Below, one piece after another: positions 1-8,043 of a stretch of 64,000 nt of DNA. Position numbers and translations under genes: made by a program. Position 1 is the stretch's first letter, and every line of letters starts with the position of its first letter. A model generated the notes under the pieces. It was not told the origin of the DNA and did not search any database. It was given only the letters and a program-made list of their open reading frames with translations. Source of the stretch: an uncultured Aquimarina sp. (GTDB taxonomy: Bacteria; Bacteroidota; Bacteroidia; Flavobacteriales; Flavobacteriaceae); assembly GCA_947500505.1 (NCBI GenBank), contig CANMSL010000002.1, positions 1 to 64,000 on the forward strand, given 5' to 3'.

Positions 1-600
1 CCCTAAAAAACCGCACATCAGATTCCAAACTCAAAATACAAATCAAATTTGCTTGTTCTAATAATCGAACTCAGGTTTTTAATTACTGATAATCAGTTTT
101 TTAATTGTTTTTAATGTGCAGCCTAATGAGATAAAAGTCAAAATTTTAAAGTATAAATATAAATACTTGATTTTAGATAACTAAAAAGAGATATCTATCT
201 AATTTAGCTCTTTTGATAACCGCTGAGGGATTAACTGACTTTGATCCCTACAACGCTCCGCGTTGAGAATCACAAAAAGAAGCGATTCTCAATTTTCAAA
301 AAAAGCGAGCTTCATTTTGGAAACTCGCTTCGTGATTCACATTTTTTTGTGATTCATTCGTGACCCCGATGATTCTAAGTTCAAACTTTTTGATTCAAGA
401 TATTAAAGAGATTAATAGCTTTATGAATAAACATAACAGCTCATTAAATATTCGAAAACAATAAGTTAAGACTAGTTTCATTCTAATATATGAAACTAAA
501 CAAATGAAATTTATTTAACACAAATTAACAATGCTTAATTAAGTTTTTGTTAATAATCACGAATGCTAATTTATAATTTCTGTTGAACATCAGAACTAAT
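1..600. other. Non-coding left flank
   Basis: I see no convincing gene in the first 600 bases: frames are short and stop-rich. Two inverted repeats can be read directly. The arms at 263-271 and 284-292 are a perfect 9-bp match (ttgagaatc and its complement). The arms at 303-309 and 324-330 are a 7-bp match (aagcgag and its complement). The direct repeat gtgattca occurs at 332-339 and 349-356. The stretch looks like degraded sequence next to an integration site, but no function can be assigned. Confidence 0.5.
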
Positions 601-640
601 AACTCGAAGGTCACAGGTTCAAGTTCTGCTCCCGCTACTA
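601..640 (+). pseudogene. tRNA 3'-half remnant (initiator-tRNA-like), left copy
   Basis: The stretch reads as the 3' part of a tRNA: anticodon-stem 3' strand and variable loop (aactcgaaggtc), a T-arm with loop ttcaagt, and acceptor strand cccgct followed by acta. No matching 5' half (acceptor agcggg, D-arm) is found in the preceding 80 bases, so it is not an intact gene. The order resembles the 3' half of flavobacterial initiator tRNA-Met, as I remember it. A terminator hairpin follows at 643, as expected behind a real tRNA end. A second copy lies at 17014-17060. Confidence 0.55.
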
Positions 641-642
641 AG

Positions 643-673
643 ATAACCACTTCATTATAAAGTGGTTATTTTT
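643..673 (+). terminator. Intrinsic terminator after tRNA remnant
   Basis: A perfect 10-bp stem (ataaccactt, 643-652; complement at 660-669) encloses a 7-nt loop and is followed by a T run ending at 673. It sits 3 nt after the tRNA-like 3' end, so it is probably the original terminator of that tRNA gene. Confidence 0.75.
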
Positions 674-772
674 GCTCATAGGCATTTCTTGTGACCAAAA
701 AAGTATAAACTTATAATTGTAGTTCATTATGGACTACAGAAATTATGAGCACTAAAGGTTTTAGCGTTTATG

Positions 773-2227
773 TTACTTTGCCAAATAAGGACTGACGTAA
801 GGATGCCTTATATTTCTACTCCAAACCAATCTTCTGTATAAAATAGCTGCAACTTCTGCTCTAGTAGCATTTCGCGTTGGGTTTAGTCTTCTTCTATCTG
901 AGAAATTTACAATTAGTTCATTCTTAAATGCTCTTAAAATAGCAGGTCTTGCCCAATTTGCAATCGAACTAACATCACTAAAGTAATTTAATTCGCTAGT
1001 ATTAACAACGTTGGCTCCTATTCCGTTAGTAAGTGCTACAATTACTTCTTGTCTAGTTATTTTTCTATTTGGACGGAATGTCCCGTCAGGATATCCAGAC
1101 ATAAAACCTGCTTTAGCTACTTGCTTAATAGCATTTTCTGCCCAATGTCCTGAAATATCTGATAGTGAAGGAGCATTGCCTGAAGCATTTAGTGGAATAG
1201 TTGCTACGATCATTGCAGCTACTTCTGCTCTCGTGATAGAATTATTAGGGCGGAATGTTTTATTAGGATATCCTCTTAACTGACCGTTACTAATAAAATG
1301 TGCAATTTCATTAAAAGCCCAATTGTTATTTATATCAGTAATTTCATTGGTATTAAATTGATTTGGATACATAAAGTCTACTACTTCGATATCTTTTGAG
1401 CTCAATCCATTACGTTGTACATTAAAGGTACTTCCATCTTTTCTTGTAATTGTAGGCTTACGATCATTAGGATTACTAAAAAAGAAAGAACCATACATCA
1501 TTATTGATCCAATATCAAAATTTGTTGTTTCTACGTTATTAGCATTCAACTTTCTAAAATTTCCGACTCTTTCTTGAGGGAAAACGTTCTCCTCGATTAC
1601 TGTTACAAAATTATCTCTTAAAGGATGCCCTTGTTCATGAAAAAGCCCTATTGCATGTCCTATTTCGTGAATTGTATTTCCCGTAGAGCATCCACTACCT
1701 ACTGAAATGATTTGTTCACCCCCTGCTTGTAATTTTCCAACTATAGAAAAGCAACCATTACGTTCTTCGAATTTCACATAATCTCTTTGATTAGTTCTTT
1801 CAATAAATCTAATGGATGTTCTTTGTTCCCAATGACGGATCGCATCATAAACTCTTTCTTTTCTTGGAAGATTTTGATCTACAACATAATGAACCTGATG
1901 GAAGTTTCCTACTTGAGGCCATAATCGACTTGCTAGGTTTTCAATAACTCCTTTGGATTGTTCATTAGAGCCTTCTAACTGCTCTTCTGTTAAAAGCATG
2001 TCTCCTAAAACATAATAGTCTCCTATTTTAGGGAATTCTGCCTTTATTCCCAAAAAGGATTTTGTTTCAACCTGTTCTTTTCCAGATAGCGGATATACTT
2101 CATTAATAGTGTTAAAATTATCTATTTCATTCGTAACTTCAACGATATCCGATAATTCTTCATTTTTCTCACAACTTGATACCACAAGGATCATTGTACT
2201 TAGAAGTAAAAATTTTAATAGTTTCAT
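773..2227 (-). CDS. Astacin-family (M12A) metalloprotease lipoprotein with SLH repeats
   Basis: This 484-aa protein begins with a lipoprotein signal peptide; the lipobox VSSC puts the lipidated Cys at residue 19. A zinc metalloprotease domain spans about 105-290. It has the full astacin signature: H187, E188, H191 and H197 in HEIGHAIGLFHE, then R204, and a Met-turn SIMMY with Tyr at 245. The C-terminal part (about 300-470) carries three S-layer-homology-like repeats, each with a TRAEV or TRQEV core (332, 391, 455). It is therefore probably a surface-anchored endopeptidase. SLH domains usually bind wall polymers of Gram-positives, so their presence on a Bacteroidota lipoprotein is unusual. The gene is monocistronic, 211 nt downstream of another metalloprotease gene on the same strand. 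The family call is firm; the substrate is unknown. Confidence 0.9.
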   Translation of the reverse strand: MKLLKFLLLSTMILVVSSCEKNEELSDIVEVTNEIDNFNTINEVYPLSGKEQVETKSFLGIKAEFPKIGDYYVLGDMLLTEEQLEGSNEQSKGVIENLASRLWPQVGNFHQVHYVVDQNLPRKERVYDAIRHWEQRTSIRFIERTNQRDYVKFEERNGCFSIVGKLQAGGEQIISVGSGCSTGNTIHEIGHAIGLFHEQGHPLRDNFVTVIEENVFPQERVGNFRKLNANNVETTNFDIGSIMMYGSFFFSNPNDRKPTITRKDGSTFNVQRNGLSSKDIEVVDFMYPNQFNTNEITDINNNWAFNEIAHFISNGQLRGYPNKTFRPNNSITRAEVAAMIVATIPLNASGNAPSLSDISGHWAENAIKQVAKAGFMSGYPDGTFRPNRKITRQEVIVALTNGIGANVVNTSELNYFSDVSSIANWARPAILRAFKNELIVNFSDRRRLNPTRNATRAEVAAILYRRLVWSRNIRHPYVSPYLAK

Positions 2228-2438
2228 TTTTTAATTTAGTTTAGTTTAAAATATTTGAGCGTAAATCTATTCCGAAAATAATCTTACTTCAAGATGCAAT
2301 AAATAGATACCGTATATGATTTGACGATTTACTTATTTTGATAAATAGATTGCTAGAGTTGATTCTAAGGTTTTAATTAATAGTTATTTACATGAAATTT
2401 CATTGATTTTCAGAGCTATTCCATAGAATTGAAAAGTT

Positions 2439-3239
2439 TTAGTATATAATATTTATCGCTCTTTTATCTGATGCAGAAAAGATCTTAGTAGCTCCTCTGC
2501 CATTGGCACACGCCTGCATAACAGATGGTTCGCGATCCGATGTGGGAGTTCCCGGAATCCACTGTACAAAACCCGAATTTGACCCGCCACCACAACTTTG
2601 TAAGGTTTTCCAATCCTGATGCATTAAACCAATTACGTGTCCTAGTTCGTGAATTAAAACTTGTTTCATTTTAACAAAATCACTGTCTAATCTCGTACTG
2701 ATGTTAATAAAAGAACCTGGTCTCCCTGAACTGTTTGGTAAAGGAGCTTGCCCATTTTCAAAAGGTCCCGGAGTATAAAATGTTACCACACAATCTGCGG
2801 TTCCACTATACTTAATTCCAATCTGAACAGAGGTGCCTATATCATTCACTGCCTTTACAGCATCTTGCAATGCAATTCTTGCTCTTCGTGTCAAATTGGA
2901 ACCTGCCAATACGGTAAATCTTCGATACAAAGGAGAAATTGTATAACGACCTGTAAATTGTTTAGCCTGAGATGGAGCATCTTTTTGATCTAACCAATTC
3001 TCAAACTCACTGTATTCAAGCAATAAATCATTGGATTTAAAATACTTCACAGCCTTTCCTTCAACATCTATAGTGGTAATTGTTGAATTTTCTGGATTTA
3101 CACTCGATTGTGCTAAAAATTGTTTGTGGTCATCAGTTAGAATTTCTGCTTGTAGAAGTGAATCTTCCGTTTCCTCTTTTTGACAAGAAATAGCCCCTAC
3201 AATAAGTAAAAAGAATAATAAAAATTTAGTAGTTTTCAT
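2439..3239 (-). CDS. HEIGH-type zinc metallopeptidase lipoprotein
   Basis: This 266-aa lipoprotein (lipobox GAISC, Cys19) has a zincin motif HELGHVIGLMHQD, giving ligands H197, H201 and H207 with catalytic E198. A probable Met-turn Met lies in SVMQ (241). The fold matches the Bacteroidota group annotated as dual-action HEIGH or M57-like metallopeptidases, which are extracellular. Residues 20-95 form a prodomain-like region with no recognisable fold. The gene lies just upstream of the astacin-like gene on the same strand. The two proteins share only the zincin signature and lipoprotein targeting. Substrate unknown. Confidence 0.85.
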   Translation of the reverse strand: MKTTKFLLFFLLIVGAISCQKEETEDSLLQAEILTDDHKQFLAQSSVNPENSTITTIDVEGKAVKYFKSNDLLLEYSEFENWLDQKDAPSQAKQFTGRYTISPLYRRFTVLAGSNLTRRARIALQDAVKAVNDIGTSVQIGIKYSGTADCVVTFYTPGPFENGQAPLPNSSGRPGSFINISTRLDSDFVKMKQVLIHELGHVIGLMHQDWKTLQSCGGGSNSGFVQWIPGTPTSDREPSVMQACANGRGATKIFSASDKRAINIIY

Positions 3240-3473
3240 AGTTTAAATGGTTCAGTAATTATTTAAAATTTTGACCAAAACTAGACTCCTTAGAAGATCT
3301 TTACAATAAAAAATACATGACTTGCTTAAATGGTTTGATGGTTGTTTGTTTTATCTAAATAAGATGATAAATTCTCTTAAGTGAGATCATACGATAGGAA
3401 AAATAATCAATTAAAAATAAGACCTTTATTAAATTTAGTATTCTATCTTTATATCGAAAGACAATGCATCTTA

Positions 3474-5519
3474 ATGAATACATTAAAAAAAATCTGCGGA
3501 AGTAAATTGAGAAATAGAAATTTAATTTCAATACTGGTTTTATGTTTATTAGGCTCGGTTTGGAGCAATGCTCAACAAAAATCGATTGAATCACAATTTT
3601 CCAAAAATGAAGATGGTTTACTAAATGAGCAATTAAAACTAGACAGTATCATAGATATTTACTATGGTAAGAATAATGACTCGCTACTAAAATATTCAGA
3701 ATTATCTTTACAGATTGCTAAATTAAGAAAGGATACATTTGATATAGCAAGGTTTTATCATTACACAGGTATTGCTTACCAAGGAAAGCATAAAAATGTA
3801 GAGGCTATAGAAAATTTGCTAGATGCCACAAAACATTACAATTTGATACTGGATTCTGTAAGCATGGCAAGTGCATTTAATGATATTGGTACATTATATG
3901 AAAATTCTAATGATTATGAAAAAGCATTAAAAATATATCTCAAAGCGATCAGTCTCTTAAAAAATAATAATGGAGATGAAATAACTTATAGCTTATATAA
4001 CAATATATCTAATATATATTCAAGTTTTGGACAAACGGAAAAAGCAAAACAATATCTGAAAGAAGCAATTTCAATCGGAAAATCAATCAAGGATTCGCCA
4101 GGTCTTTCATTGGCACCTAATCTTAATCTTGGAAATATTGCTTTAGATGCAAAAGAATATGATAATGCGTTATATCACTATCTTGAGGCTTTAAAAATTG
4201 CTGATTCTTTGAATTATACCGAAAGAGTAGCACAAGCTAAAAGCAACATTGCATACGCCTACTATTTGAAAGAAGAATACAATAAAGGAATACTATATTC
4301 TAAAGAGGCAGTTGAACTCTATAAAGATTTACAAGTTGAACCCTATTATAATATTAGTACCTTACACACATTAGGGGTTTCCTATCTGGGTGTGAAAGAA
4401 TATAAAAAAGCTGAACAAGTTTTACTCGAATGCTTAACTTCTTCAAAAGAAAATAGTTTTATGCTTGGACTAGAAGTTTGCAATGAAGCTATGTATGAAT
4501 TAAAACAGGAACAGAAAAAATTTGAAGAAGCATTGTTTTATCATAAGCAGTACGTAAAATATAAAGATAGTGTACTTAATGTTGAAACTGTCAAAGAACT
4601 GAGTGCTATTGAATCCGAAAAAATATTGAATGAAAAAAATAAAGAACTTACCGAACTTTCTGAGGAAAAAACAAAAAGTGAAATAAGTATAAAGAAAGAA
4701 TACAGTTTATATATAACGATCGCTGTTGTTATTGCTATCTTATTACTAATAGGGCTCTGGTTATATTCTTTGAGAAATAGAGCTATCATTGCAGAGAATA
4801 AACAAAAATTTGCAGAGAGTGAACTTCACGCACTGCGGAATCAGATGAACCCTCATTTTATTTTTAATGCGTTGAACGGGGTACAAAATTATATTCTCAA
4901 GTCAGATACATATGAAGCTTACAATTATATTATTAAATTTTCTGAATCGATTAGACTCATTCTAGAAAACTCCAAAGAATCATTTATTGAACTCCAGAGG
5001 GAGGTAGAATTAATTCGTATCTATGTTGATCTTGAAAAACTTCGTTTTAGAGATAAAATAACATATGAAGAGAATATAAATTTCGAAATTCCTGAAAGTG
5101 GTATGAAAATCCCGGCTATGATTTTACAACCCATCGTAGAAAATGCGATTATTCATGGGGTTTTGAACAAAAAGAACGGTGGAGAAGTGAAACTCACTTT
5201 ACAAAAGAGCAAGAGTATTACGCAAGATAGATCAAATAAAGAGTATTTATTAACTTGTATTATCGAGGATAATGGAATCGGAAGAAAAGCAGCTTCTGAT
5301 ATTAAACAAAAATCGAAGAATAAACATCTATCATTGGCTACGACCAATACAAAACAACGAATAAAAATTTTAAGGGAAAATGGATATTCTGGTATTAATT
5401 ATATCATTGAAGACCTCTACGATAAGAATAATGAGGTGTTGGGCACACGAGTAATTTTACAACTACCAATTCAAGAAAAGAATGATACAAAAATTGCAAA
5501 CCCTGCTTATCGACGATGA
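3474..5519 (+). CDS. TPR-containing LytS-type sensor histidine kinase
   Basis: I place the start at the ATG at 3474, not at the GTG 93 nt upstream, because a signal-peptide-like segment then begins within 20 residues. The 681-aa protein has periplasmic tetratricopeptide repeats (about 60-390), a coiled coil, a transmembrane helix (about 415-438), and a cytoplasmic His_kinase domain. The phosphoacceptor is His461 in NPHFIFN. The ATP-binding part shows LQPIVENAIIHG (N box) and EDNGIGR (G box). It should sense an unknown signal and phosphorylate the regulator whose gene overlaps its 3' end by 38 nt. Confidence 0.9.
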   Translation: MNTLKKICGSKLRNRNLISILVLCLLGSVWSNAQQKSIESQFSKNEDGLLNEQLKLDSIIDIYYGKNNDSLLKYSELSLQIAKLRKDTFDIARFYHYTGIAYQGKHKNVEAIENLLDATKHYNLILDSVSMASAFNDIGTLYENSNDYEKALKIYLKAISLLKNNNGDEITYSLYNNISNIYSSFGQTEKAKQYLKEAISIGKSIKDSPGLSLAPNLNLGNIALDAKEYDNALYHYLEALKIADSLNYTERVAQAKSNIAYAYYLKEEYNKGILYSKEAVELYKDLQVEPYYNISTLHTLGVSYLGVKEYKKAEQVLLECLTSSKENSFMLGLEVCNEAMYELKQEQKKFEEALFYHKQYVKYKDSVLNVETVKELSAIESEKILNEKNKELTELSEEKTKSEISIKKEYSLYITIAVVIAILLLIGLWLYSLRNRAIIAENKQKFAESELHALRNQMNPHFIFNALNGVQNYILKSDTYEAYNYIIKFSESIRLILENSKESFIELQREVELIRIYVDLEKLRFRDKITYEENINFEIPESGMKIPAMILQPIVENAIIHGVLNKKNGGEVKLTLQKSKSITQDRSNKEYLLTCIIEDNGIGRKAASDIKQKSKNKHLSLATTNTKQRIKILRENGYSGINYIIEDLYDKNNEVLGTRVILQLPIQEKNDTKIANPAYRR

Positions 5520-6237
5520 GCTTAATGGCATCGAGAACCTACAAAGATTACTAGATAAATTTTGTCCACAGGTCGAAGTGATTGCTACAGGCAACAGCCT
5601 GGAGGAAGCTGAATCAATTATACAAAATTCAACATTGGATTTAGTATTCTTTGATATTCAAATAGGTAGTTCCTCTATTTTCGATTTGTTAAAGAGATTA
5701 CCGAAGGTAGATTTTGAAATTATTTTCGTGTCTGCACATAACCATGCGCTCGAAGCTTTTGATTACAAGGCAGTTGATTATTTGTTAAAACCGATTTCAA
5801 TTGAGAGTTTAATAAGAGCTGTGAATAGAGCTTTTACAGTTATTAATGATAAAGCACTTACGGATCACGCAAAACAGGTAATATCAAAAATAAATTCTCC
5901 ACAGAATAATCTAGAAAGTATCGCGGTGCCAACAGGTAACGGATATGAAATGATTAATGTCAATAATGTGATGTATTGCATTGCCGAAGGGAGTTATACT
6001 GAAATTAATATTGCCAATCAAAGAAAAATTTTAGGATCAAAACATCTAAAGTTTTATGCAGATTTATTGAAGGATTTTGATTTTATGCGCATTCATAATT
6101 CTATACTGATAAACCCCAAACATATACAAAGAATTAAAAGAACTGACGGCGGTTGTATTGAAATGAAGGATGGAAAAATATTGCCAATCTCCAAATCAAG
6201 AAAAGAAGATACATTTAAAAGATTTTCCTTAAAATAA
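5482..6237 (+). CDS. LytTR-family response regulator
   Basis: This 251-aa cytoplasmic regulator has an N-terminal receiver domain with acidic pair D11/D12, phosphoacceptor D58 (VFFDIQ) and conserved K103 (LLKPIS). A C-terminal LytTR DNA-binding domain (about 150-250) ends in the typical RIHNSILINPKHI core. The gene begins inside the 3' end of the kinase gene (38-nt overlap), so the pair is translationally coupled and forms a LytS/LytR-type system. Target genes cannot be read from the sequence; the neighbouring secreted hydrolases are candidates. A strong terminator follows. Confidence 0.93.
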   Translation: MIQKLQTLLIDDELNGIENLQRLLDKFCPQVEVIATGNSLEEAESIIQNSTLDLVFFDIQIGSSSIFDLLKRLPKVDFEIIFVSAHNHALEAFDYKAVDYLLKPISIESLIRAVNRAFTVINDKALTDHAKQVISKINSPQNNLESIAVPTGNGYEMINVNNVMYCIAEGSYTEINIANQRKILGSKHLKFYADLLKDFDFMRIHNSILINPKHIQRIKRTDGGCIEMKDGKILPISKSRKEDTFKRFSLK

Positions 6238-6249
6238 GAGCTATAAAAT

Positions 6250-6287
6250 AAATCGGCTATTAACATTAATTCATTAATAGCCGATTT
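6250..6287. terminator. Bidirectional terminator between convergent genes
   Basis: A perfect 14-bp stem (aaatcggctattaa, 6250-6263; complement 6274-6287) has a 10-nt loop and A/T-rich flanks on both sides. It separates the LytTR regulator gene (plus strand) from the small secreted-protein gene (minus strand) and can serve both. Confidence 0.85.
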
Positions 6288-6317
6288 TAATAAGTTGGTT
6301 GTGTTTACTAACTTTTT

Positions 6318-6626
6318 TTATTCACAACCAAAGAATGGCTTGAGAAAATCCGGAATAATGTCACAGAAATCCTCGTCGTTTCCATCACCTGTAGAAGTGC
6401 AGCTAGTTTCAACACTATTACCACAGTTTTCTAACTGAAGTAATACAGTGCCGTCCTGATCCTGAACTATTAACACAGACTCTCCATTTACAGAAGTGTT
6501 GGAAGTACTGATGCTCGTAGCATCTTCAAAAGTCCAGCTGCCACAATCGGTGGTTACAGTACAAGTTGCGTTTACGTGTAGCGTAAATAAAAACGCAGCA
6601 ATCGCAATTAAAATTTTAGTTTTCAT
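6318..6626 (-). CDS. Small secreted cysteine-containing protein, unknown function
   Basis: This 102-aa product has a clear signal peptide (about 1-20, ending VNA). The mature part of about 80 aa is acidic and contains six Cys (22, 28, 68, 76, 88, 101), enough for three disulfides. I recognise no family. It has its own good promoter (6658-6688) and a terminator, so it is an independent transcription unit that is probably strongly expressed. Possible roles are a secreted effector, a protease inhibitor or a structural protein; nothing in the sequence decides between them. Confidence 0.7.
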   Translation of the reverse strand: MKTKILIAIAAFLFTLHVNATCTVTTDCGSWTFEDATSISTSNTSVNGESVLIVQDQDGTVLLQLENCGNSVETSCTSTGDGNDEDFCDIIPDFLKPFFGCE

Positions 6627-6657
6627 AAGTTTTAAAAGTTTAGAATTAAAGTATGCT

Positions 6658-6688
6658 CAAATGTATTGCGATTACAATCTAACATCAA
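6658..6688 (-). promoter_or_regulatory. Promoter of small secreted-protein gene
   Basis: On the minus strand a -33 TTG (6688-6686) is followed after 20 nt by TACATTTG (6665-6658). The latter fits the Bacteroidota -7 consensus TAnnTTTG exactly. The predicted transcript starts about 25 nt before the ATG at 6626. Confidence 0.6.
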
Positions 6689-6769
6689 TATCAAATCAAT
6701 GCCTGTCTGATTTCAATTGGTAAATGACTTATATTTTGTAATACTCAGAAAATCCGGAAAGAAAAGTGT

Positions 6770-6877
6770 CTAGGATTGAATTTTATTGTCAAAAATATAA
6801 TTATTTACAAAAACGATACATTCATTCAACCATTTAGGCGATTCATCAATTTCAGGTTGTATAATAACTGGATTTTC
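6770..6877 (-). pseudogene. Possible C-terminal gene fragment
   Basis: A 35-codon open stretch on the minus strand, with no start codon and ending in TAG, reads like ordinary protein (it includes PEIDESPKWLNECIVFVNNY). An in-frame stop directly precedes it. It may be the tail of a decayed gene. I do not recognise the family and it could be chance. Confidence 0.2.
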
Positions 6878-7046
6878 TTAGCTTTTATGGTTAAGTAGCT
6901 TCTTAAATGAAAATTCTGCGATTTTTTTCTAAGTGTTATTGTTTTAATAAAGCTATCAGTAAAACCTATAAAAAGATATCGTCCAACTATTATATGGATA
7001 TTGTTTTTAGAAAATACGTTTGATCTAATTTTAACGAAACCAAATC

Positions 7047-7727
7047 ATGAGAGAATTTGATGTAGTTGTGGCCTATGACGACCCTCTAAAGAAATTAGGA
7101 ATAAGAGCAATGCTTGAAGCTCCAAAGGAACTAAAGTTTAACTTATACGATAATATAAACGATTTAAATAAGTTAAAGAAAGTAATTATTAGTCTACAAC
7201 CTGATTTTGTGATTATTGATGCTACTCTTAATTCTAATAATTCAGGTATTGAACTTGCAGAATTTACCAGAATTAGTGCAAAAAGTACTAAAATAGTCAT
7301 TATGACCTTCGATTTAGATGATCTTTTAAAGCAAACTTTAAAAAAACTTGAGATCCAATGGATAGTTTATAAAGCAGATGCTGTAGAGAATATAAAAAAA
7401 GCCGCTTGGAGATCAATACACGACAAACCATATATCAGTAAGAAATTTAGAGAAAAATGGTATAAAAAGGATAATGATACTGATATTATCAAAAAATCTA
7501 ACCCTCTTGGAAAATTATCTAAAACAGAGATTACCATTCTTCAACAGGTCGCACAAGGAAAAACTAATAAAGAAATAGCATCAGAGTTTTATAAAAGCAT
7601 AAAAACTATCAAAAATCATCGTCAAAACATTTGTAGTAAACTGGGGCTTCAAGGTAGCAATGCTTTACTAAAATATGCGATGAAGTTAAAAAATGAAATG
7701 ATGCTATCCGGTTTTCCGGTGTTATAA
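7047..7727 (+). CDS. NarL/LuxR-type response regulator
   Basis: This 226-aa regulator has a receiver domain (about 3-125) with acidic D11/D12, phosphoacceptor D58 (VIIDAT) and K109, and a C-terminal LuxR-type helix-turn-helix (about 153-215; LSKTEITIL, GKTNKEIA). No histidine kinase gene is adjacent, so the partner is unknown. It stands alone between two long intergenic regions, upstream of the cell-wall hydrolase cassette on the same strand. A role in controlling that cassette is possible but only inferred from position. Confidence 0.85.
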   Translation: MREFDVVVAYDDPLKKLGIRAMLEAPKELKFNLYDNINDLNKLKKVIISLQPDFVIIDATLNSNNSGIELAEFTRISAKSTKIVIMTFDLDDLLKQTLKKLEIQWIVYKADAVENIKKAAWRSIHDKPYISKKFREKWYKKDNDTDIIKKSNPLGKLSKTEITILQQVAQGKTNKEIASEFYKSIKTIKNHRQNICSKLGLQGSNALLKYAMKLKNEMMLSGFPVL

Positions 7728-8043
7728 GAGACGATTATTTTTATAATTCCAAAAAGACCAAGCATTTCATCCGATAGTCTTACCCTTTCATAGAAATAAG
7801 AACAAGTACCTATTTTATTTAAAATTTAGTATCTGTAGTTTTATTGATGTGAACACAAATAAGAAACTAACACAAACCCAAGGAAATACTCACAATGTTA
7901 AAAGTCTCAACTAAAACTTAGTTTAACAACTCATTTTATTCTAGTAAATCCAAAAGTTTTGTACTGATTACTTTTACACCTTGTCGATTTCAAAACAAGG
8001 AGTGTTTCATCTATAAGTAAGCTTAACTACAAACTCAACAAAT
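7728..8043. other. Intergenic region upstream of hydrolase cassette
   Basis: I find no gene in these 316 bases. A short inverted repeat (ccttgt at 7979-7984, acaagg at 7995-8000) lies 43 nt before the M23 gene start and could be an operator or part of the leader. A partial -33 element (ttttg, about 7957-7961) precedes it, but no exact -7 consensus is present. Confidence 0.4.

Larger units (their letters stand above)
6627..7046. other. Intergenic region with promoter and a possible gene scrap
   Basis: These 420 bases separate two divergent genes. They hold the promoter of the small secreted-protein gene (6658-6688) and a coding-looking minus-strand fragment (6770-6877). I could not identify a convincing consensus promoter for the downstream regulator gene at 7047. 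Confidence 0.5.

Noticed and set aside
263..330. Inverted repeats as possible insertion-sequence ends or a CRISPR-like array
   Set aside because: Two different short hairpins, not repeated units; no transposase and no spacers anywhere in the window.
357..390. cgtgaccccgatgattct stretch resembling the antisense end of a tRNA
   Set aside because: Only the first dozen bases match; no T-arm or acceptor pairing follows.
3381..3473. N-terminal extension of the TPR kinase from a GTG codon
   Set aside because: It would bury the signal-peptide-like segment behind 31 basic and hydrophobic residues; the ATG at 3474 fits better.
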